The notes under the pieces are model-generated. The model did not search any database. It worked only from the letters and a program-made list of their open reading frames with translations, and was not told where the DNA came from. Positions 17,996 to 25,306 of a stretch of DNA of 64,000 nucleotides are shown here, piece after piece; the stretch's first letter is position 1, and each line of letters begins with the position of its first letter. The translations under genes were made by a program, and so were the position numbers. This stretch comes from Clostridia bacterium. Lineage in GTDB: Bacteria; Bacillota; Clostridia; Oscillospirales; Acutalibacteraceae. The stretch covers positions 1 to 64,000 of the forward strand of contig JAFVBH010000064.1 of NCBI GenBank assembly GCA_017480115.1, in the 5' to 3' direction.

Positions 17996-18040
17996 TCCGG
18001 TAATTATAAGGGGAAAAGACGGACGAGAAAACAGAATGAA

Positions 18041-18096
18041 GCCGTGTTTTTGCGCCGAAGCTGTACCAAGGTACCGCACGCAGGCAAAAGCACGGC
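18041..18096. terminator. Hairpin between convergent genes
   Basis: About 14 paired bases (GCCGTGTTTTTGC against GCAAAAGCACGGC, one wobble) with a long loop. It sits between the DUF255 gene and the oppositely oriented kinase gene. There is no strong T-tract on either strand, so termination is plausible but not certain. Confidence 0.4.
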
Positions 18097-18179
18097 AAAT
18101 TTTCTATGAAATAATCCAGACGTCTTTATGATTGATCGAAATGTTATTCTTGTATGCTGACCGCGCGGCTTTCAATGGC

Positions 18180-19496
18180 TTATCGGTTCTGAAACATCGC
18201 AATGGAGGTAAAAACACCGTCCTTGTAAAAATGTTCCAGCTTGCCGTCATATCGGCTGACCGCATCCTGTATGTTTTTAATACCCAACCCGTGCATACTT
18301 TTATCGGTTTTCGTGCTGATCAGTTCGTGCTTTTCGTTAAACGGGTCTTTTTCTGCGGCGTTTACGACTTTGAAAAACAGAAACGCCTGCCGGGTGCGAA
18401 TATCTACAATGATCCTTCGTTTGTCCTCTGCAACACGCGCGCAGGCTTCGATCGCGTTGTCCAACTGATTTGCCAGTACGGCGCACAGATCCGTAGCGGC
18501 GATATGTAATTCCTCCGGCAGGGATATGATGTAATCCAGGGCGATGCCGCTGTTTCTTGCCTCATCCGCTTTACAGTTGACAATCGCGTCGATCACATCG
18601 TTGCCGCTGCGGCACAGTTTCGCGCCGGCGTAAGCGGTTGCCAGCAGATCGCCGATATAGGTCTTTGCCGGCGCCCCCTCTGCAAGCATGCCGTCGATGG
18701 CGCGCAAATGATTCTTAAAGTCATGCATTTGCCGGCGCATACGCTGTTGATTGGATTGTATTTCGCGGAAATTTTTTTCCATCATCGAGTTGATCCGCTG
18801 CATGATCTCGCTGTCTTGTTTCTTTTTCTGATAGCGGGCGGTGACCGCGATCGCAAGGATCGTCGCAATCAGCGTCAGCGCGACAAAAAACACCGCGATG
18901 AGGACTGTCAGCTGCATCATTGCCGTGGAATCGGTCATGATCATTGCCGAGATTACTTGCAATACCGCGCAGGCAGCGGTCGCGGCGGAAAGCAGGATCG
19001 CCTGATAGCGTCGGCTGAGCGTCCGCAGACGGGGATATAACGGCAGCCCCGCAAAAAAGATCGCCGCCTGCAATATTTTATTGATCAGTAAAAACACGAG
19101 CCGTATGACGCCGGGACGAGTGAGCAGACGCATGCCGCCGGACAGTTCCACGGCGCCGCCGACGATCATGATCGCGCCGCAGCCGAGGGTATAGCTTTCG
19201 GTAAAGCACAGCAGAAAATAGGACAGCATACACGCGGTGCTGCGCTGCAATAATTTCCCGTTGGCGGTGATTTTTGTAACCGCGATCACGTAACAGATGC
19301 AAAACACGGGCGCCAGAACCGCAATTGCGCTGCCGCGCAGCAGCGCAGACGCCGCCGTATAAAGACCGGCAAACAGTATCAGCAGCCCGAAATGCTTGCC
19401 GCCGGCATATTTTTTTTCTGCCATGTCTGTGGTTGCCGTCAGCAGGAGCAAGCTCTCGATAAAAGCGGCGAAAAGCTCTGCGATTTGGTAGATCAT
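18180..19496 (-). CDS. GHKL-type sensor histidine kinase (AgrC/LytS-like)
   Basis: A 438-residue membrane kinase. Six or seven hydrophobic segments fill the first ~225 residues and form the sensor, as in peptide-sensing AgrC-type kinases. The cytoplasmic part has a short coiled helix, the phospho-acceptor MHDFKNHLRAI (histidine near 265), the N box LANQLDNAIEAC near 350 and the G box MHGLGIKNIQDAV near 410. Its gene begins one base after the stop of the LytTR response regulator, so the two form a two-component operon. No AgrD-like pheromone gene is visible. Because the partner regulator has an internal stop, the kinase may currently lack a functional target. Confidence 0.9.
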   Translation of the reverse strand: MIYQIAELFAAFIESLLLLTATTDMAEKKYAGGKHFGLLILFAGLYTAASALLRGSAIAVLAPVFCICYVIAVTKITANGKLLQRSTACMLSYFLLCFTESYTLGCGAIMIVGGAVELSGGMRLLTRPGVIRLVFLLINKILQAAIFFAGLPLYPRLRTLSRRYQAILLSAATAACAVLQVISAMIMTDSTAMMQLTVLIAVFFVALTLIATILAIAVTARYQKKKQDSEIMQRINSMMEKNFREIQSNQQRMRRQMHDFKNHLRAIDGMLAEGAPAKTYIGDLLATAYAGAKLCRSGNDVIDAIVNCKADEARNSGIALDYIISLPEELHIAATDLCAVLANQLDNAIEACARVAEDKRRIIVDIRTRQAFLFFKVVNAAEKDPFNEKHELISTKTDKSMHGLGIKNIQDAVSRYDGKLEHFYKDGVFTSIAMFQNR

Positions 19497-19497
19497 A

Positions 19498-20211
19498 TCA
19501 ATTCCCCCAACGTTCGATCACTGCGGATTTGACTGCTTGCAGCGATCTGCGGCTGATCGGCAGCGTCTGCCCGTTCGTCAGGTACAGCTCCTGCCCCGAA
19601 ATCTGCGCGATATAATCGATATTCACGAAACAGCTGCGATCAATGAAAAGAAAGCGGCTATCCTGTAAAAGCGCGTAAAATTCCGCAATCCCGCGGGTAT
19701 CGGTGATCTCGCCCTGCGTTGCGGTTACGATCTTTAACTGCCTTGCTACACGGTTGACATACAGAATGTCCTTGTGCGCAATGCGGCGATGCTCGTTGTA
19801 GCGGTGCAGCAGGACGGTTCTGTCGTCCGCCGCATGAACCTCCTCCACCGCGCGGTCCAGCGCCTCGACGATATCGCGGTGAAGATTCAGCTTTATAATG
19901 TATCGAAGCGCCTTCGCCTTATAACCGTGGATTGCCTGATCCTCATGAGAGGTCAGGAAGATAATGACCGCGTCGGCAGTATAGGATCGAAGCTTCTCTG
20001 CCAGAGAAAAACCGTCCATGCCGGGCATGGAGACGTCCAAAATAAAAATTTCCGCCGGGTCGCCCTCCGACGTGTCATACAGCAGCAGTTCGGGATTATT
20101 GTACGCGGAAATACGGAAACGCAGATTGTGCGCCGCGGCATAGTCTTCCAGCGCTTGTCAGACAGGCGCGAGATCATGCGGGCTGTCATCGCATATCGCT
20201 ATGTGAATCAT
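19498..20211 (-). pseudogene. LytTR-family response regulator with one in-frame stop
   Basis: The true start is ATG 20209-20211, preceded by AAAGGAG, but codon 18 is TGA (20158-20160). Read through, the frame is 237 codons: an N-terminal receiver domain (MIHIAICDDS, phospho-acceptor aspartate in FILDVSMPGMDG, the TSHEDQA block) and a C-terminal LytTR DNA-binding domain (DILYVNRVARQLKIVT, FLFIDRSCFVNIDYI). No other lesion is visible. A shortened protein could start at an internal ATG near 20040 but would miss the phosphorylation site. It should activate its own operon and perhaps the divergent M23 gene, since a LytTR-type operator lies between them. Confidence 0.88.
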
Positions 20212-20265
20212 TGTGATGCTCCTTTATCCCGATCCGCCGGGAATCGAGATGAATACTACGGTATT

Positions 20266-20294
20266 ATTGTACTATATTTTTGCGTCAGTTTCAA
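20266..20294 (-). promoter_or_regulatory. Promoter of the LytTR/kinase operon
   Basis: TTGAAA (20289-20294) and TACAAT (20266-20271) on the minus strand are separated by exactly 17 bases. It lies about 55 bases upstream of the regulator's start codon and just downstream of the LytTR-type direct repeat. Confidence 0.7.
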
Positions 20295-20305
20295 CGTCTC
20301 CGCAA

Positions 20306-20335
20306 ACCGTTTGAACAAGGAAAACGACCGTTTAG
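20306..20335. promoter_or_regulatory. Putative LytTR operator (direct repeat, 21-bp period)
   Basis: ACCGTTTG at 20306 and ACCGTTTAG at 20327 are direct repeats 21 bp apart, the spacing and sequence type bound by AgrA/ComE/LytR regulators. The site sits about 12 bp upstream of the -35 box of the minus-strand kinase operon. It is a similar distance upstream of the weak promoter (TATGAT at 20369-20374) of the divergent M23/dockerin gene, so one site could serve both. Confidence 0.6.
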
Positions 20336-20427
20336 ACAAGATTTGCTCCATTGCGCGGAAAAACATGCTATGATGCCGCTGTGCCTCGGAAAGAGGCAGA
20401 CAATTTTCATTTGGAGGATTGACGGGT

Positions 20428-21126
20428 ATGTATCATACAGCGAAACGATTTTTTGCGATTTTGCTTGCGGTCGCGGTGCTGACCGGCATGTTTGCCGTTG
20501 CCGCTTATGCAGACGCGGGCGTACAGACTTTCGGACGAACGGGCGATCTGAACGGAGACGGCATGGTAAATTCCTCAGACGCAAGATATTTATTGCGCGC
20601 TGTCGCAAGGCTGGAGTCCCTGAACGACGCGCAGCGACGAAACGCGGATATTAACAGAGATGGACGTGTGGATTCCATCGACGCGCGCCTGCTGCTGCGG
20701 ATCTCGGCGCGGCTCGTCTGTTATACGGCGAACGGGGAATTGCCTTCCGACGTGCGTCTGCTGTGGCCGGTGCAGGATGACAGCAGATATACCACCACCG
20801 AGTACGGTCAAAACGGACACGGCGGGTTGGATATTACCTGCAGCGGCGCAAGTCAGATGGATAAACAGATTGTTGCGGCTGCCGACGGCGTCGTCACCGC
20901 TGTCGCGTGGCATTGGAGCTATGGCAATTATGTCGTGATCGATCACGGCAACGGGCTGTCAACGATGTATGCCCACTGCCATAGCGTCGCCGTCGCTGTC
21001 GAGCAAACCGTCGCGCAGGGACAGCCGATCGGCATCATCGGTAATTCCGGATATGCCTTTGGCGCGCACGTCCATTTTGAGGTACATGTCAACGGCGTCA
21101 GACAAAATCCGAGGAATTATCTTTAA
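20428..21126 (+). CDS. Secreted M23 metallopeptidase with type I dockerin
   Basis: A 232-residue exported protein. A signal peptide (KRFFAILLAVAVLTGMFAVAAYA) is followed by a type I dockerin at about residues 40-98 with two calcium-loop repeats (DLNGDGMVNSSDARYLLR and DINRDGRVDSIDARLLLR), then a LytM/M23 peptidase domain. Zinc ligands are visible in HGGLD and in HVHFEV near the end. Such enzymes cut peptidoglycan cross-links. A dockerin on a cell-wall hydrolase suggests docking to a cohesin scaffold on the surface. The ATG at 20428 is chosen over the TTG at 20419 because GGAGG (20413-20417) is correctly spaced only for the ATG. The divergent LytTR operator suggests activation by that system. 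Confidence 0.9.
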   Translation: MYHTAKRFFAILLAVAVLTGMFAVAAYADAGVQTFGRTGDLNGDGMVNSSDARYLLRAVARLESLNDAQRRNADINRDGRVDSIDARLLLRISARLVCYTANGELPSDVRLLWPVQDDSRYTTTEYGQNGHGGLDITCSGASQMDKQIVAAADGVVTAVAWHWSYGNYVVIDHGNGLSTMYAHCHSVAVAVEQTVAQGQPIGIIGNSGYAFGAHVHFEVHVNGVRQNPRNYL

Positions 21127-21140
21127 ATCAAACGAACAAG

Positions 21141-21203
21141 AAGAACGTCTACAGCGTATCCCCCCAATTTCCGGGATTGGGGGGATACGCTGTAGACGTT
21201 CTT
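21141..21203. repeat. 28-bp perfect palindrome
   Basis: Arms at 21141-21168 and 21176-21203 are perfectly complementary, with a 7-base loop, between two convergent genes. It may act as a bidirectional terminator, although T-tracts are weak. One arm recurs almost exactly at 59983-60003 (GATACGCCGTAGACGTTCTT against GATACGCTGTAGACGTTCTT), which points to a dispersed element. Confidence 0.7.
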
Positions 21204-21204
21204 T

Positions 21205-21468
21205 CTATAGGTCTTGACGGTCGGCGGCGGAAAGATCGTTCTCCAGATTATCCCGTGCCAGATCCGTGTCGATCGTCGGGTACACGTCAGCCGGGATCGG
21301 TCGTTCTGTGTGAAATACTTTCAGCGCCGTTCCGTCCGTGCCGCTGATCACGGGGTTCGCCCGCGTTTTTCCGTGCTTTGCCTTGCCCTGCAACTCCGGG
21401 ACGGGAGCGACTGCGTTGCGGGGCTGCGTGTGCGTCCGGTTCGGGCGCTTCATACCTTTTTTCGGCAT
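21205..21468 (-). CDS. Small basic hypothetical protein
   Basis: An 87-residue protein that I do not recognise. The N-terminal half is basic and Pro/Thr-rich (PKKGMKRPNRTHTQPRN, then VPELQGKAKHGKT). The C-terminal half is acidic and ends with an ordered-looking DTDLARDNLENDLSAADRQD. There are no cysteines, signal peptide or membrane segment. GAGGTGATCACA precedes the chosen ATG; an upstream in-frame extension lacks a ribosome site. The composition recalls small nucleic-acid-binding or spore-associated proteins of Clostridia, but that is only an impression. It is alone on its strand between the M23 gene and the candidate RNA. Confidence 0.65.
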   Translation of the reverse strand: MPKKGMKRPNRTHTQPRNAVAPVPELQGKAKHGKTRANPVISGTDGTALKVFHTERPIPADVYPTIDTDLARDNLENDLSAADRQDL

Positions 21469-21568
21469 TGTGATCACCTCGCTACTAGTTTGCGCGCCGC
21501 TTGCTGAAATATGCGGCGGCGCCGAGCTGACGAAATGCAAAGAATTTTCCCGAAAATCATCTTTAGGG

Positions 21569-21597
21569 TTGTATTTTTTGATTCTATATGATAATAT
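21569..21597 (+). promoter_or_regulatory. Promoter of the candidate structured RNA
   Basis: TTGTAT (21569-21574) and TAATAT (21592-21597) are separated by exactly 17 bases. The predicted start, about 21604, coincides with the first arm of a long outer stem. Confidence 0.65.
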
Positions 21598-21600
21598 AGG

Positions 21601-21767
21601 ATTGCGACATAAGTGAATAAAAAAGTTTATGCAGTCAAGTATGTGTTTTTATCTTTCGGTAAAAATACGTGCTCTATGTGGGCATGCTTTTCTGCATGAT
21701 ATTCACTTGTGTCGCAGCAATCAGGGCTATGTATTTTTCGGTGCGTAGCTTTCGGCTGCGCACTTTT
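21601..21767 (+). ncRNA. Candidate structured RNA (orphan leader or small RNA)
   Basis: Between a good promoter and a terminator lies a region with strong pairing potential and no ORF. The outer arm ATTGCGACATAAGTGAAT (21602 on) pairs with ATTCACTTGTGTCGCAGCAAT (near 21701-21722). Inside are a ~13-bp hairpin around 21642-21681 capped by TCTTTCGG and a smaller GCATGC/GCATGA hairpin around 21685-21700. The end is a GC hairpin with a TTTCG-type loop (GTGCGTAGC/GGCTGCGCAC) followed by TTTTTT. A closing stem, internal bubble and apical stem resemble 6S RNA in outline, but the length is short and I see no definite family. Just after the terminator come AGGAGG (21775-21780) and an ATG AAA TAG micro-frame, as though a riboswitch lost its gene. 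Confidence 0.5.
21740..21767 (+). terminator. Intrinsic terminator of the candidate RNA
   Basis: GTGCGTAGC pairs with GGCTGCGCAC around a short TTTC loop, followed directly by a run of six T. This is a textbook rho-independent terminator. Confidence 0.8.
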
Positions 21768-21797
21768 TTAATTTAGGAGGCATTTATATGAAATAGA

Positions 21798-21826
21798 TTG
21801 CTTTGTGACTACGGATAAGATATACT
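21798..21826 (+). promoter_or_regulatory. Promoter of the TPM-dockerin gene
   Basis: TTGCTT (21798-21803) and TATACT (21821-21826) are separated by 17 bases and lie 28 bases before the ATG at 21854. The gene is therefore transcribed separately from the structured RNA upstream. Confidence 0.65.
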
Positions 21827-21853
21827 GTTATAAATTATCAGGAGGGTTAACTT

Positions 21854-23074
21854 ATGAAAAAGACAATTAATAAATCAGTTGCGTTCATTCTGTGTTTACT
21901 TATGCTGATCGGGTTCACTCCCGTTGCGTCAGCGGAGGACGAGCTGCCGAATGTGATTGATCAGGTACAATTATTCAACGATGAAGCATGGATGGCGCTT
22001 GACGAGCTACTGTACACGCTCAGCGCGCAGCTTGGTTATGAGATCATTGCCGTAGTTCCGTATATGGTGTCTCCTGCGGAAGAAAAATCGTTTGTCGATA
22101 CGTTGTATTATCAGAATGGATACGGCTTTGATGAGAATAGAAACGGCGTCGTGCTGGTCGCCAACGACAATGAAATGACATTCAAGGTTTATCCGATGGG
22201 ATATAATAATCAAGTGTTTACTGCCTCCGGGATACAATTTTTGGAATATGTGATCGCTCCGTTTCTTGATACGTCTATCGCGGACATGATCGCTCTGTTT
22301 GCGATGCTGACGGCGGATTATGTTCTGCAGGCGAAAACCGGAACGCCCTATAAGGATGATTTCCTGCCCAACGCCGCAGATTATTTTGACAGATTGATCA
22401 TAGGGTGGAATTCCGGCGTTTCAGACGATGACATCCTGCGGCTGAAACACGCGCTTTTGGAGATGCAGGAGCGGGATCAATTTGACGCTATGGCGATTTA
22501 TTTTCCATCTTTCGCTTCTATCACCCTTGCCAAGACGCTGGAGGAGTTTTATAAAACATACGGATTCGGCGTCGGTGAGTCCAAGGATGGAATCATCCTG
22601 TATTATTCCGAATGGCCGGAAGAAACGGAGCTTTATGTCCACGGTTATGGCAAGATCGCTTTTACGGAAAGCGGACAAGCTTATATCCTCAAAACTCTTC
22701 TGCCGATCCTGAAAAACAGGGAATACCTGCGGGCAACAGAGACGTATATGGCCCTGTGCAGACAATTTCTTGCGCAGGCGCGATCCGGCGATCCTTACGA
22801 CGGCGACTTCATGCCCGGCAACGAAAATCCGTCCCATTTTAAATCAGGCGCAGCATATTCTCTCGGCGATGTGAACGGCGACGGCAAAGTTAATTCCTCA
22901 GACGCAAGACAGGTATTGCGCTGTGCCGCAAAGCTGGTTGATTTTTCCGAAACGCAACGCCGACTTGCGGATATCAACGGCGACGGCAAAGTAAACTCCA
23001 TAGATGCCAGAAAGGTCTTGCGTATCGCCGCAAGGCTGGAACCGCTGCCGGATGAAAAAATTACAGTCGCTTAA
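21854..23074 (+). CDS. Secreted protein with two TPM-like domains and a type I dockerin
   Basis: A 406-residue exported protein with signal peptide (residues 1-27, ending VASAED). Two tandem units of about 140 residues follow (roughly 32-170 and 185-325). Each has the TPM-domain pattern: L.YTLSAQLGYEIIAVVP or MQERDQFDAMAIYF, then YGF.E.++GV+L, then a late YVLQAKTGTPYKDDFLP or FLAQARSGDPYDGDFMP closing segment. TPM domains occur in thylakoid TLP18.3 and bacterial YgcG and are linked to phosphatase or membrane-repair roles. The C-terminus is a dockerin with two repeats (DVNGDGKVNSSDARQVLR, DINGDGKVNSIDARKVLR). This arrangement is unfamiliar to me. GGAGGG precedes the ATG. Confidence 0.8.
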   Translation: MKKTINKSVAFILCLLMLIGFTPVASAEDELPNVIDQVQLFNDEAWMALDELLYTLSAQLGYEIIAVVPYMVSPAEEKSFVDTLYYQNGYGFDENRNGVVLVANDNEMTFKVYPMGYNNQVFTASGIQFLEYVIAPFLDTSIADMIALFAMLTADYVLQAKTGTPYKDDFLPNAADYFDRLIIGWNSGVSDDDILRLKHALLEMQERDQFDAMAIYFPSFASITLAKTLEEFYKTYGFGVGESKDGIILYYSEWPEETELYVHGYGKIAFTESGQAYILKTLLPILKNREYLRATETYMALCRQFLAQARSGDPYDGDFMPGNENPSHFKSGAAYSLGDVNGDGKVNSSDARQVLRCAAKLVDFSETQRRLADINGDGKVNSIDARKVLRIAARLEPLPDEKITVA

Positions 23075-23116
23075 TTGACGTATTGACACCGGGCTGCCAA
23101 AATTCAAAGAATCCTA

Positions 23117-23145
23117 TTGAAATAAGATGACGGATATGCTATACT
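23117..23145 (+). promoter_or_regulatory. Promoter of the radical SAM gene
   Basis: TTGAAA (23117-23122) and TATACT (23140-23145) are separated by 17 bases, 58 bases before the ATG at 23203. Confidence 0.65.
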
Positions 23146-23202
23146 GTGTTTGAAAGAATTTGATGCAATATAATTTTGCAAAATTTTTTTAAGAGGTGCA
23201 GT

Positions 23203-24294
23203 ATGGCTTTGAATATTCAAAGATATATGACAAGAGGCGTTGTGCGGGTCGTAACGGACTCCCTGCGCGCCACAGCCGAAAATTCAAAGGAAAGCGCGTT
23301 CATGCGATCTTTTGCCAAGGCTGCGCGGGCGGCCTCCAAAAAGCGCTATGCCGCGGAAAAGCGAGGAGAGCATATCCCGCCGTTTTTGATCGCCAGTATT
23401 ACAAGCTCCTGTAATCTGCACTGTGCGGGCTGTTATTCCAGAAGTAATAACGCCTGCTGCGACAGTCAGCCCGTCGATCAGCTAAGCGGCGACGAGTGGA
23501 ACAGAATATTTTCCGAGGCGGGCGATTTGGGAATCAGCTTTATTTTGCTGGCAGGCGGAGAGCCGCTGATGCGGTACGACGTCATACAGCAGGCGGCGCA
23601 GCATAAGAATATTATGTTCCCGATTTTTACAAACGGTACTTTTTTGCATGAAAAGTATTTGGATATGCTGGACGAAAATCGCAATCTGGTTCCGATTATC
23701 AGCATTGAAGGTGACGAACATATTACAGACGAACGTCGCGGCAACGGTGTTTACCGGCAGGTCACCACGGCGATGCAGAGCATTCAGAACAGGGGGATGA
23801 TCTTCGGCGCGTCCGTCACGGTCACAACAGAGAATCTGCATGAAGTATATGCCGATCCATTTCTTGATTCGCTGTACGAGCTGGGCTGCAAGGCGGTCAT
23901 TTTTGTCGAATTTGTGCCGGTCACAGCGGAAAGTCAACACCTCGCGCCGGGCGAAGCGGAGCAGCAATATATGCATAAGGCTGTCAAGCGTCTGCGCCGC
24001 AGAAAAAGAGGCATGGTGTTTATCTCTTTCCCGGGGGACGAAAAAAGCTCGGGCGGCTGCGTTGCGGCCGGGCGGGGATTTTTCCATATCAATTCTCATG
24101 GCGGCGCCGAACCTTGTCCGTTTTCGCCCTATTCTGATGTGAATGTGCGCGATACATCACTCAAGGCTGCGCTGCAATCTCCGTTGTTCCGGGCGCTGCA
24201 AACCGAAGGACTGTTGGCGGACGATCACATCGGCGGTTGTACGCTCTATATGAATAAGGATAAGGTGGAAGCGCTTCTCCATGCCGAAGGCTGA
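23203..24294 (+). CDS. Radical SAM protein
   Basis: A 363-residue enzyme with the SAM-cluster motif CNLHCAGC (C70, C74, C77) near the start of the barrel and LLAGGEPL as the SAM-binding GGE motif. A short C-terminal region has further cysteines (SSGGCVAAGRGFFHINSHGGAEPCPFSPYSD and GGCTL near 342), reminiscent of a reduced SPASM region that may hold an auxiliary cluster. The reaction and substrate cannot be inferred; related proteins with this C-terminal GRG.FHIN...PCPFSPY pattern are common in Clostridia and usually uncharacterised. The start at ATG 23203 is supported by AAGAGGTG; an in-frame TTG further upstream lacks a ribosome site. Monocistronic, with terminator hairpins after it. Confidence 0.88.
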   Translation: MALNIQRYMTRGVVRVVTDSLRATAENSKESAFMRSFAKAARAASKKRYAAEKRGEHIPPFLIASITSSCNLHCAGCYSRSNNACCDSQPVDQLSGDEWNRIFSEAGDLGISFILLAGGEPLMRYDVIQQAAQHKNIMFPIFTNGTFLHEKYLDMLDENRNLVPIISIEGDEHITDERRGNGVYRQVTTAMQSIQNRGMIFGASVTVTTENLHEVYADPFLDSLYELGCKAVIFVEFVPVTAESQHLAPGEAEQQYMHKAVKRLRRRKRGMVFISFPGDEKSSGGCVAAGRGFFHINSHGGAEPCPFSPYSDVNVRDTSLKAALQSPLFRALQTEGLLADDHIGGCTLYMNKDKVEALLHAEG

Positions 24295-24300
24295 CAGCCG

Positions 24301-24378
24301 AAAATCGTAAGAACCGTGCAGCGTTCTTGCGATTTTTTGATTTCATAGGCAACTTTTCCGTTTCCTATGAAATCAAAA
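24301..24378 (+). terminator. Terminator hairpin plus adjacent 15-bp palindrome
   Basis: The first stem (24301-24314 with 24323-24336, 14 bp with one wobble) ends in a T-run and terminates the radical SAM gene. A second, perfect 15-bp stem follows (24335-24349 with 24364-24378, core GATTTCATAGG). The sequence from here into TTAACGCCCGCCG (24383-24395) is echoed at 39445-39475. Confidence 0.75.
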
Positions 24379-24462
24379 GATTTTAACGCCCGCCGAACCT
24401 GCCCTTCGGGCAGCGGCGCAGCCGCTTTCCTTCAGGCGATTCGATGGCTGCTGTTGCATGTA

Positions 24463-25293
24463 TCACAGCGAAGCGATGATTCGTTCTTTTGCTTTCTGTA
24501 AGCCTTTCGGCGTACTGCCGAGAAGCCCGCTGCCCTTGAAAATGAAGTACGGTAATAAAACTGCCCATGCAATTATATCTGTTTTTACGACAGTCGCTTC
24601 AATGCCTGCCTGAATAATAGCTGCAATATTCAATGCGAAAAAGAACAGAAGGATCACACACAAAAGTGTCATAACGCCTGTCGGTTTCTGTTTCCTTTTT
24701 TTTGCGGCGCCGGGTCGCTTCTCTTTATTTTGTTTTGCAGGTGTTTCATCCTTTTTTCGATACCCCAAAACAAAACAGAGCATAGCGATCGCATCAAGTG
24801 TCAGGAGTATGCAACCCACGCGACAAATCTGATAAAGCAGTTCTTTCCCGCTGGCTATCGATAAAAATTCTGTATTCTGGATTTTAGTCGCGAATACATA
24901 GATGCCGAAGATAATCGCATTCAGCAGTAAGAGCACGGCGGCTGCAACGTAATATTGACGATGCGGTGCAGATGTTTTTCCCTCCAGAACTTGCAGCAGC
25001 CAAACCGTCAGCGCAATAGGCAGCAGCATAAAGGCGTAATTGATTTGAACGAAACAGCCGACGGCGGAGAAGCCCAGCAGAAACGACAAGCTTCGCCCGT
25101 TGGAGTTATCAGTCCGGCAAATATAAAGACTCAGTAGGAGTACTGCAATCATGATAGAGTCGGATAATTGGAAAAAAAAGAAATCTGAAAAATCCGGGAG
25201 TCTTGCGCCGTCTTGCAATATGGGAATTTTCGGGAGCAGCGCAAACAACGCCGTCAGATAAAGAACGCGCAGATGTTTTTTTGCTTTAGACAT
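24463..25293 (-). CDS. Polytopic membrane protein, likely glycan-related
   Basis: A 276-residue hydrophobic protein with about seven membrane spans and a short basic cytoplasmic stretch (RKKDETPAKQNKEKRPGAAKKRKQK) near residue 190. I recognise no enzyme family. The start at 25293 is chosen because GGAGGGATCACA precedes that ATG; the in-frame extension upstream has none. It is the last of four co-directional genes including a family 2 glycosyltransferase and a sugar-nucleotide-type transferase, so a role in making or flipping a lipid-linked glycan is plausible, or it may be the C-terminal partner of the larger membrane protein encoded 13 bases upstream. Confidence 0.7.
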   Translation of the reverse strand: MSKAKKHLRVLYLTALFALLPKIPILQDGARLPDFSDFFFFQLSDSIMIAVLLLSLYICRTDNSNGRSLSFLLGFSAVGCFVQINYAFMLLPIALTVWLLQVLEGKTSAPHRQYYVAAAVLLLLNAIIFGIYVFATKIQNTEFLSIASGKELLYQICRVGCILLTLDAIAMLCFVLGYRKKDETPAKQNKEKRPGAAKKRKQKPTGVMTLLCVILLFFFALNIAAIIQAGIEATVVKTDIIAWAVLLPYFIFKGSGLLGSTPKGLQKAKERIIASL

Positions 25294-25306
25294 TGTGATC
25301 CCTCCG

